Origin: Chaetomium olivaceum
Lineage: Eukaryota; Ascomycota; Sordariomycetes; Sordariales; Chaetomiaceae
Assembly (NCBI GenBank): GCA_039881045.1
Contig: JAYWVB010000034.1
Coordinates: 124,001 to 188,000 of the forward strand
Length of the DNA stretch: 64,000 nt
Reading direction: 5' to 3'
The first letter of the stretch is position 1. Each line of letters starts with the position of its first letter. Under the pieces are notes generated by a model. The model was not told the origin of the DNA, did no database searches, and saw only the letters and a program-made list of their open reading frames with translations. The translations under genes and the position numbers were made by a program. Below, piece by piece: positions 11,419-19,973 of this stretch.

Positions 11419-11887
11419 AGGAGATAATTTGCGTGTTCGTCCGTTCAGGTCGCGAGAGGTTTGTCGATACACTAGAACTCGGTCATCACTGATGTAGACT
11501 TTGCATGGGCTGGCGTTATACATAAAGGGATGGAGTTTAGCGCAACATGGATTGAACTTCCCATTGGCTTTGGAGATGGGAATTTTGGGTTTCGCAGATC
11601 AAGGCCCCGAGACCACGATCGGGCCGGCTTGGGCGGCTTGGGCAGCTTCGATCAGATGGAACGGCGGGGTGGTGCTGAGGATACGGTATTTCAGGGGCCA
11701 GGCCCACAGTATTGGCTCTTCACTTCAGCGCCCAATCAACACTGTCCCACCACAACTCTACCCGAAAGGCGCACCTTGCGCGCTTTACAAAAAAAATCCC
11801 AAACCTCGCTCACACCACTCGCCGATCCCGGCTGCCTCTCGTTCTTGAGCCATTGAGCGCTGGCCTCGCCCGGCTCTTGTCTTCAAG
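11419..11887. other. Intergenic; promoter region of DHODH gene
   Basis: No coding signal. The stretch before the DHODH start is rich in C and A/C tracts (around 11745-11830), as is common in fungal promoters. Confidence 0.45.
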
Positions 11888-13348
11888 ATGGCGAGCACAT
11901 ATCTCCGCGCTCAACGGTCCCTCGCAGCCACTCTTCAGCCCTTTGCCCGAGCCCAACCACGACTCAGCAGCCATGTCCCTCGACGACTCGCCTCGACAAC
12001 TTCCTCCACCAAGCGCCCTCCCTCCACGGCTCGTAATGTCCTAGTCACCACCATCCTCGCCACCACCGCAACCATAACCTACTACTACGCCACCGACACC
12101 CGCGCCTCCATCCACCAATGGCTCGTGCCCCGCCTCCTCCGCGTGCTGTTCCCCGACGCCGAAGACGCCCACCACGCCGGCAGCGCCGCCCTCAAGACGC
12201 TCTACCCCCTCGGCCTGCACCCACGCGAGCGGCCGCCCTTCCCCGAGGACCCCAACCCGACGACCGGCGGCACCAACCCGCTCGCCGTAACCGTCTTCGG
12301 CACGACCTTGGCCAACCCGATCGGCATCTCGGCGGGGCTCGACAAGGACGCCGAGATCCCCGACCCGCTCTTCGCGCTGGGGGCCGGCGTCGTCGAGGTC
12401 GGCGGCTGCACGCCCCTGCCGCAGGACGGCAACCCGCGCCCGCGCGTGTTCCGCATCCCCGCCGTGGACGGCCTGATCAACCGCTATGGTCTCAACTCGC
12501 GCGGCGCCGACGCCATGGCCGCCCGCCTGCGGGAACGGCTGCGCAAGTTCGGGAGGCGCGTGGGGTTGTCGGAGCAGGAGATTCTGGCGGGGGAGGAGGA
12601 CATGGGTGTGCCGACGGGGAGTTTGTTGCCGGGGCGGTTGCTGTGCGTGCAGATTGCCAAGAATAAGAAGACGGACGAGAAGGATATGGAGGCCGTGATT
12701 CGGGATCACGTGTTCTGTGTCCAGCGTCTGGCGCCGTATGCGGATGTGCTGGTCGTCAACGTCAGCAGTCCGAATACCCCCGGGCTGAGGGACTTGCAGG
12801 CGGCGGGGCCGTTGGCGAGGTTGTTAGGGGCTGTGGTGGACGAGGCTAAGAAGACCGACAGGAGGGTCAAGCCGAGGGTGATGGTCAAGGTGTCGCCGGA
12901 CGAGGATGATGATACCCAGATGGATGGCGTGGTGCAGGCAGTGTGGATGAGCGGGGTGGATGGCGTGATTGTGGGCAACACCACGAAGCGGCGGACGGGG
13001 TTGGTCAAGCAGGGCGTCAAGCTGACGGGCAAGGAACAGAAGGCGTTGGTGGAGGACGGAGGGTTCTCGGGGCCCGCCATGTTCGACCGCACGCTGAGCC
13101 TAGTTGGGAGGTACCGCAAGATGCTTGACAGCTACTCGCTCAAGAGCCCAGGCGTCGACGATGTCTTTCCCACCCCGAAGGTCATCTTTGCGACTGGTGG
13201 GATTACAAACGGGGATCAGGCGCTGAAGGTCCTGAATGCTGGCGCCAGCGTCGCCATGGTTTACACCGGGCTGGTCTACGGTGGTTCTGGCACAATTACG
13301 AGGATCAAGAAGGAGATGAGGGAGAAGCTCGCCCTCAAGGAAACATGA
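11888..13348 (+). CDS. DHODH: Dihydroorotate dehydrogenase (quinone), mitochondrial, class 2
   Basis: Intronless, 486 residues. It oxidises dihydroorotate to orotate in pyrimidine synthesis, passing electrons to ubiquinone at the inner mitochondrial membrane. N-terminal Arg/Ser/Ala-rich presequence (1-45), then a single membrane helix (NVLVTTILATTATITYYYAT, ~50-69), the class-2 arrangement. Barrel motifs: NPIGISAGLDKDAEIPD, GVVEVGGCTPLPQDGNPRPR, LINRYGLNSRG, VVNVSSPNTPGLRDLQ (catalytic Ser region), MVKVSPDEDDDTQMD, DGVIVGNTT, GGITNGDQALKVLNAGASV. These FMN- and substrate-binding signatures are all intact. The gene lies on the same strand as the Mpv17 gene 470 bp upstream. Long open frames on the opposite strand here are GC-bias artefacts. 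Confidence 0.97.
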   Translation: MASTYLRAQRSLAATLQPFARAQPRLSSHVPRRLASTTSSTKRPPSTARNVLVTTILATTATITYYYATDTRASIHQWLVPRLLRVLFPDAEDAHHAGSAALKTLYPLGLHPRERPPFPEDPNPTTGGTNPLAVTVFGTTLANPIGISAGLDKDAEIPDPLFALGAGVVEVGGCTPLPQDGNPRPRVFRIPAVDGLINRYGLNSRGADAMAARLRERLRKFGRRVGLSEQEILAGEEDMGVPTGSLLPGRLLCVQIAKNKKTDEKDMEAVIRDHVFCVQRLAPYADVLVVNVSSPNTPGLRDLQAAGPLARLLGAVVDEAKKTDRRVKPRVMVKVSPDEDDDTQMDGVVQAVWMSGVDGVIVGNTTKRRTGLVKQGVKLTGKEQKALVEDGGFSGPAMFDRTLSLVGRYRKMLDSYSLKSPGVDDVFPTPKVIFATGGITNGDQALKVLNAGASVAMVYTGLVYGGSGTITRIKKEMREKLALKET

Positions 13349-13870
13349 GGCCTCCATGGCGTTTGGGCACATCCGCATGTTGAAGGGCTCGGCGGCTGCC
13401 TGGCTGCGAAGGTTGCGCCAGGGACACAATCTCCGTGATAGTTGAGCGTATAGCATGCTGCCAAGACAGCGATATATCTATCTGACTTTTACCACTGGTT
13501 GTCCGTGTCTTTGCTGACTCAGGAACGAGGAGGGGAACGGTTCTGGACCGCGACCTCTGCAGGGTGCCGGCTTGGCGAGTCTCCCAAAAAAAGCGGTTGG
13601 CACCTTGCGCCAGGACGTCGTCGACAAGAATGGTTATCCGGTTGGCATGCTTCCCTTTGGGACTGAGACACTTGGACAAGTGAAAGTGCGGGGGAGACGC
13701 AACCGGCGCAGGATGGAGAACACGCGGGGTAGTATAAAGCAGGGCATGCTTTGCCGCCTCAGGAGTGAATATTGAAGACAACCCCAATTCATCATCGCCG
13801 CTCAGTTTCAGTTTTGCCTTACACACTTCATCTTCCTGTTTTCTGCTGTCCCATCGACGCTTTAGCAGCA
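13349..13870. other. Intergenic; promoter region of SDR gene
   Basis: No gene recognised. Contains a TATA-like box (13733-13738) and a CT-rich leader before the SDR start at 13871. Confidence 0.45.
13733..13738 (+). promoter_or_regulatory. TATA-like box, SDR gene
   Basis: TATAAA 133 bp upstream of the SDR start codon, within the usual distance for fungal TATA boxes. Confidence 0.45.
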
Positions 13871-14842
13871 ATGGCCCCCCGAGTCTGGCATATTAGCGGC
13901 GCCAATACCGGCTTCGGTTTGGAGCTGGCTCTCAAGGCACTCAAAGAAGGTGACCAAGTCATCGCGGCAGTCCGCTCACCGTCCAAGATCCCAGACAGCC
14001 TGAAGGTAGATGGCGTCAAGGTTCTGCAGTACGACCTCTCTTTCTCTCAGGAGGACATGAACAGCTACGCCGAGAAGGCATTTGCCGCTTTTGGGCGTGT
14101 AGACGTTCTTGTCAACAACGCAGGCTACGCCTACATGGGCGCCATCGAGGAGACAGAGTACATCCCCCTTTTCCTTTCCCTTTCCCACCCACCCACAACT
14201 AACGCACCCTCCCTTTCCCAGAGATGACATGGTCAAAACCCAATTTGACATCAACGTCTTCGGCATTCTCCGCACCATCCGCTCCTTCTTGCCGCACCTC
14301 CGTGCTCAGCCAGCCCCAACCCAAGCCCCAGCGCATCACCAAACCAACCCCACCGCCTACATCCTCAACGTCTCCTCCATCGGCGGCCTCCGCAGCTACG
14401 CCTCCAACGGCGTCTACTGCGCGACCAAGTTCGCGCTCGAGGGCATCACCCAGGCGCTCGCCCTCGAGATCGCCCCCTTCGGCCTGCACGCCGCCGTCGT
14501 CGAGCCGGGCTACTTCCGCACGGCCTTTTTGGCGGGCGTTACGGGCGCCGCGGCGGCGGCTAACATCGCCCCCGCGTTGTCGGTGTATGAGGGGACGGTG
14601 GCGCATGAGGCGCGGGCGAACTTTACGGCGTATGATGGGCGGCAGCCGGGGAATCCGGTGGAGGGGGCGAAGAGGATTTGGGAGTATGTTGCTGGGGAGG
14701 GGCTGTTTGTGGGGAAGGAAAGGGGGGGAGGTTGCCGTTGGGGAGTGATACGGGCAATGTGCTGAGGGAGGTGAGTCAGGAGTTGGCCGAGACGGCGAAG
14801 GTGTACGAGGAGGTTTGGAGCAGCACGGACTTTAAGGAGTGA
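13871..14842 (+). CDS. Short-chain dehydrogenase/reductase (classical SDR), two exons
   Basis: Exons 13871-14157 and 14222-14842. NAD(P)-binding GANTGFG near residue 12, D at the end of the QYD strand, NNAG (VDVLVNNAGYAYMGA), active-site S-Y-K: Ser in NVSSIGG, then VYCATKFALEG with catalytic Tyr and Lys, followed by VVEPGYFRTAF. A Rossmann-fold oxidoreductase of unknown substrate. The reading frame shifts near the end: the G7 run at 14722-14728 puts the tail out of frame. The downstream frame (LPLGSDTGNVLREVSQEL, then VYEEVWSSTDFKE and stop at 14840-14842) is clearly the real C-terminus. One missing G restores 302 residues. Taken literally, the frame stops at 14763-14765 instead. A homopolymer indel in the assembly is the simplest explanation. 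Confidence 0.9.
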
Positions 14843-15025
14843 TGTTCTCTATAGGTAGATTTGTTTGTGGGAATCCGCTGTATTGGTGACTCGACAAACT
14901 GACCATGGTGATGCGGTTATCTCGATCATGGACAGTCGTAGACTTAAACTGAGCGTCCCATTTCCCCTTTCCTCCGCTGTTCTCCAATCATCTGCACCCA
15001 AATAATCGCCATTCCAGCCATAGCT

Positions 15026-15387
15026 CTAAGTTGGGCAGAGGACCATGCCGCACTCAAACTGGCCGTTGCCACAGCAGTTACCGAAGGCAAGAATCGCGTC
15101 GATAGTCTGAGGGATAGAACGGCAGTATTCAGACTTTAAGAGGGATATTGTCAGATCTAAAACCACGAACGATAAGGTGTGCGAGCTTTGGGGTCACAAC
15201 TCACAGCAGTATCCACGACGGCAGGCGGGACGCAGCAGCGCTCGGTGTTGGGGAAAGTCGGGACACCGGTTGAGGTCAAGCATCTGCAATCGACGGTGCA
15301 GAGCTGGCGAGCGGCCAAATGACTAGCGCCCGGGGCCGCGGTCACGACCGCCGAGAGGGAGAGGGCGAGGGTGACGATAAAACGCAT
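15026..15387 (-). CDS. Small cysteine-rich secreted protein
   Basis: Exons 15387-15205 and 15106-15026, 87 residues. Starts MRFIVTLALSLSAVVTAAPG, a clear signal peptide cut near residue 18-20. The second exon (TIDAILAFGNCCGNGQFECG then MVLCPT) joins in phase 0 across a GTGAGT...CTCAG intron. The mature part carries nine cysteines with two CC pairs (RCC and NCC). Such proteins are candidate effectors or surface proteins; no family is recognised. The odd number of cysteines leaves one free or used in a dimer. Confidence 0.8.
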
Positions 15388-16398
15388 GGTGATGTCTATG
15401 AGATGAGGCGAGTGGTTGATGCTGGGGGGAACGGTTGTGATAATTTGCTTGCTGTTCTTTAGAGTGAGGGCAGATGTGAGGTGATGGGAAGCTTGAAACC
15501 GGGCGTTCTCATGGGCATTTATATTTCTCTGGTTCAAGGCAGACTTTGAACTTTGGCAGTAGCCATGTCATGCTTCAACCAAGTCTTCCTTCGCGGTGTT
15601 TCTCAATCTCCTAACCTCGGCGGTGAGCATGAGAGCCACATGATTGTTGTCAGGTTTGTGTGATTAGACAGGGGTGATAGTTGGTGACTGCTTTGTCTGG
15701 AGTTGAAGTTCCATGGTCTTCAGCTAATATCACAGGGTTGGCCAGCTAACAAGTCCGAGTCAATATAACACTTTCCAATGGATAGAAGTGACAACATCTG
15801 GAGTTACACGGGAAAGCATAACGTACCTCAACGCCGCGACTGGCAGTCCAATTTGGCAGCAAAATGGGTAAGACCGGGACCTCGGACTCCATACGAAAAA
15901 TATGGCCCCGATGGGAGTTAGCAGGAGTGGGTAGGATCCGGTAGGAAGTGACTATTGGTATCTTACGTTACACAATATGGCTCTAAAGCACTCACGCGTC
16001 ACAACCATAATCGCAGCTAAAAGGTACTACCTGGGGGCCTACCACACAATGACTACCCAATACACACCCTGCAACGTAAAACCCACTGTCAAAGTTAAGT
16101 AATTAAGTGTTCTGGGGTACACCAGGTCATCCACTCGCCATATTTACCATTCTTTAGCCAGGGTCATGATGCGAAGTCGGAGAAAAGTGGACAAGTAATG
16201 GTGAGTCAATATCATTCTGCGAGCTAAGCAGCAGTCTGACAGTTCTGCAAGTGCCAGCCTCGGAATATGTGCAGTCGAAATATGTGCGAAGAAGCGAACT
16301 ATCCAAACACGAATCGAAGCAACCCCCGAGCCTTTCCACGCCATCTTTGGCTCGCAACGTTACTTCCCTCCAACATCCCCTTCCCATTCTCAACCTCC
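15388..16398. other. Intergenic, no gene recognised
   Basis: Promoter of the small secreted protein at the left end. Otherwise AT-leaning sequence with short frames only. Confidence 0.5.
15518..15523 (-). promoter_or_regulatory. TATA box, small secreted protein gene
   Basis: TATAAA on the minus strand, about 131-136 bp upstream of the start codon at 15387. Confidence 0.5.
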
Positions 16399-17486
16399 CT
16401 AGCACTTGAAAACGGCCGGTCCCGGGATTGGGTACGCCTCGGCTGGAATCCTGTCAGCTTTCACCCCCCACACAAAACCACGGAACCAAAAAAGAGGGAA
16501 GACTCACCCTTGTAAGCATCGTACGTAATACCGGCATCGCTGCCCTTGTAGGCGCCGGGGAAGGCAACCAGGGACGAGGGCACGGTGGAGCCGCCGCCGG
16601 AGACCTTGAGCTGGTGGCAGCCCGGGTAGAACTGGGCGCCGGGGTACTGCCAGGCCGAGTGCAGCGCGATGATCTCGTGGCGCACCAGGTAGTAGCCGTC
16701 CTTGAGGCAGGAGGGGATGGTGTAGGTGTAGGCGGCGGGGGCCTTCATGAGGGGGGTCTGTGAGGGAAGGGGGGCGGTCAGTTTGGTTGCGTCCCGGATT
16801 TGGGTTAGGTAGTTTCGTGGGATGGATGACGTACCGCAGCCCAGGTGTTGGAGGTGCCTTCGCGGCCGCCTTCCTTGACCTTGAACCAGACAGCTCTAGG
16901 GGTAAGTGGTTAGCGTTGGTTGGTTGAGTGTTGAGGGCGTCGGACTTACTCGGTGCCCGGGGACCAGTCCTGGCAGCCGGAGTCGGGGCAGCGAGCCATG
17001 TAGGTAATGACCGGGCCGACGTGGGAGTCGGGCCACAGAGTCCAGTTCAGGGTCACGTCCGAGCCGGCGGCGGCAGGGGCGTGGAGCTTGGCCGGCTCGG
17101 AGCCGGCGTTGCACTGCACGTCGATGGAAGTGGCGTCCTCTACGGGGCCGTTGCCCGGGATGGAGCGGGAAATCCTCTCAGGCTAAAGCGGGTGAGCTGA
17201 CTGTACTGCTTCGTGGTTGAGGTGGACCGTGGTTACCTTGTTGTCGCCCATGTACGGGTCCATGTAAGGCTAAGCATGTGTGAGTGATTTGCAGGAACCG
17301 GGAAACTGGTACCGAACGCACCTGGTAGAACTATAACGCGGCAGTTTATTAATATTCGGGCATGCAATGCTCGGGAACTGCCGTTGAGCTTACCTGGTAG
17401 ACCTCCCCGCCAATGGTGGCGCTGTCAACGTAGCCATGGGCGGCAACGAGACCAACAGAGGCCAGAATGGTGGCGACAGTCTTCAT
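16399..17486 (-). CDS. AA9 lytic polysaccharide monooxygenase, six exons
   Basis: Exons 17486-17394, 17269-17237, 17182-16950, 16895-16835, 16757-16508, 16442-16399 give 237 residues with all phases consistent. Signal peptide MKTVATILASVGLVAA, then mature His1 (HGYVDSATIGG), the copper histidine-brace residue. Family blocks: RISRSIPGNGPVEDATS, WTLWPDSHVGPVITYMARC, VWFKVKEGGREGTSNTWAA, then YYLVRHEIIALHSAWQYPG with the second brace histidine, and AQFYPGCHQLKV with the conserved Gln and axial Tyr. C-terminus IPGPAVFKC. No CBM1. The enzyme oxidatively cleaves cellulose or related glucans outside the cell. A TTCTACCAG block flanked by splice-like sites lies inside intron 1 (see findings). Confidence 0.95.
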
Positions 17487-18421
17487 CTTGAGTCCGTGTG
17501 TTGTGAGAAACCGGCGTGTATTAGGAGGTTAGAGTACTCGTACACCTCTCAGCCTAACTGAGGCTTTCCATCCTCTACTTATACCCGCCTCCTCCCATCG
17601 CCGGCACCCCCGCTGCCGCCCTCCTCGCTCCAGACGTCCCGAAATAGCGACTCTCTGCCCCTACAAAAAGTCACGGCGCCCCCCTTTCTCAGTTTACAAA
17701 TGCGAACGTGTTCCCGACACTCGTTCGGGAGCATGACCCGACGTCCGCCAACGGTGAGGTTTACTGCAACGGGAAGCATGGCAGGGTTCGGAGCCACGAG
17801 GGTGCGCCTTGGGATGATCAGCGTCTTGGCGGCGTCGCAGACTCACGCCTGCAGGGCCAGACAGCGAGATGGTGGAGCCGACGAAACCCGGTTTCATTGA
17901 CTTGGTGTCCGGCAGGGGAGCCGCACTAGACGCATGGAGTAGCAAGGTCCGAGTAGACCTTCGATGTGGACAAAGATGGCCCACCAATCGACGCACACCC
18001 TCGGCCACTCTTGGTCACCCCTTGGATTACCGTTGAGCGAAGCCTACACCCCATGGGCCAAAAATTCGGGATTCCAACTGTAGAGGCTTGAGATGTTGGC
18101 ATGAAATAACGGTTTCTGAAGTCTAAAGAACGTGTCTTTTAGTCGATGTACATAGATCTGTTTTACTTGATTTCCATTTCTGTTACTCGGTTATATCTTG
18201 ACTTTCTAAGTTTTTATTTTCTAGTTTTTCCTACCTTATTTTATCCGAACTCAAGGTGTTCTCTGTTGGGGTTCGGCTGTTCTTGGCCAAAGAGCGGCTG
18301 GCTACATGTTGATATCACGTATGGAGAAAAGCGAGGACGAATAACTGTTTGAATCGCTGATTAATAACCAATCAATAGGTATATACTTGTCCCCTTCGAA
18401 CCCAGGATAATAGATTAACGC
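17487..18421. other. Intergenic; AA9 promoter
   Basis: No gene recognised. Contains the AA9 TATA-like box and, towards the right, T-rich DNA (18150-18260) that is probably the 3' flank of the BTB gene. Confidence 0.45.
17577..17582 (-). promoter_or_regulatory. TATA-like box, AA9 gene
   Basis: TATAAG on the minus strand, about 91-96 bp upstream of the AA9 start at 17486. Confidence 0.45.
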
Positions 18422-19455
18422 TCAGTCGGAATCCCCCGCAAGAATCCTTTCCAGGGAATCCAACTCCTGTCTTCTCTCGGCGACTGTAAACTTGGACCCC
18501 AACTGCTCGAATCCAGGCGACGTCATCCTCATGTCTTCGCGAACGGAGGCCCAGTACTTGGTGAGTAAGTGTCGCAGCCTGTCGTTGGGCGGCAACTTGA
18601 AGATGGCCGTCATTAGGCTCGTTAACATCGAAGTGTTCGTTTGCGGGTGTGGTTGGAGATCCATCAATGTGCGCCAGACCTTGAATCGGACTAATTGTTG
18701 GAGCTCGATGAGTTCGTGGGTTCGGGCGAAAAAGTAGAGCTGGAACTGAACGTCCAATCGCCTCGCATGGCACAATGGTGTAGAAGGTGCCATGGTTTCT
18801 GGCGCTGTTGTGGGCTTGACGATCTTTAAGTGCTGTGGAAGCCTCGGAAAATCCCAACCGCCCATCGCAAACGACAAGATCTTTTTCGCTCTACGCGGGA
18901 GGGTCCCGACCCTTGGGATGTCCATTATTTCGCATTGGAAGCAGGCAACTGGGGAATTGATCTGCAAGCAATCCGCCTCGCGGCACCTCAAAAGTTGTGT
19001 TTGGCGTGTCTTGCAGTAGTCGCAGAGGTGAAGTCCATTATCCATCACCCGGAGAAGGCCAAAGCAATGAGGGCAAAGTCGACTGGTTGGCTTTTTGAGG
19101 TCGGCGGCTATAACATGAAGAGATTGAGGCACTCGGGTAATAGGCGGTGCTGCAATCGCAGGAACTGACGCCGGCTCTAAGTTCGACGTCAGTCCGGGAC
19201 CCCGACGGCGTGGATTGAAAGAGTGCGCTTCTTACCTGGCCTTAAGACCTCATAGTCCCGAGTGTAAGCCCAGCTGACAAACATCTGCCAGACCTGTCCA
19301 TCCATCCCTGGGCACTTGACCAAACTAGTCTGGTGCGGAGCTAAAAATGGAGGACGCGGGTCGAGGGACTGGAAGATGGACGCTGGTAGGCTGTACGGCA
19401 TCGAGAATGGCCCAACCTCGAATTTAACAATAGCGCCCTGATCCTGCGCGGCCAT
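18422..19455 (-). CDS. BTB/POZ-like protein with cysteine cluster
   Basis: Exons 19455-19236 and 19176-18422, 324 residues. The N-terminal exon (VKFEVGPFSMPYSLPASIF, then FVSWAYTRDYE) looks like the divergent fungal BTB/POZ fold, a protein-interaction domain. The intron (GTAAGA...CTTAG) joins in phase 1 to a segment with four CxxC-type pairs: CPHC, CDYC, CREADC and CFQC (roughly residues 105-155), likely two zinc sites. The C-terminal half is helical and charged with no recognised domain. Many Sordariomycetes carry expanded sets of such BTB proteins of unknown function. Confidence 0.72.
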
Positions 19456-19973
19456 GATGACAACTGTTATAGTATATCGAAGGCCGTGGGTTACGGCGTC
19501 TAGTATTCGTAATGCTGAGAGCTTGAGAGTAAATCGTAGAAGTTAAACCATGAATACAGTAAATGCCCGATCCATTCGTTTGAATGCGAGAGTTAATCTG
19601 GCTGCGTTGGTATTGACGTAACGATGCGAGGTAGGGGCAAGGGCAACTTGAGAACGCCAGGCAGGGAGATGGAGAAGGGAAGGTTCACATGGCCGCGGGA
19701 TATGATCAGTCAATACACGGAGGGGCCTGTAGTCGGAAGGAACACCTCGGACAACCATCAACCGCCTTCCAGGTTCATTCTACGGCATTAGCAAGCCAAT
19801 TTGGGGTTCCGCCCAGATGACAATAAAGCAGCTTGGAGAGGAAAGAAGTTCTTTATACATATGTCCCTAAGCCTCTTTTCTATACATCTTATTACCTTCC
19901 TTATCGTCAAACACTGTAACAGACGGCCTCGTCTCCAACTGAACACCATCCGACCTCTACACCCGACGACCCC
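19456..19973. other. Intergenic, no gene recognised
   Basis: Promoter side of the BTB gene and 3' flank of the FAD monooxygenase gene. No coding signal. Confidence 0.5.

Noticed and set aside
12041..12709. 222-codon open frame opposite the DHODH gene
   Set aside because: Antisense to highly conserved DHODH codons; low-complexity Gly/Arg/Val content typical of GC-rich shadows.
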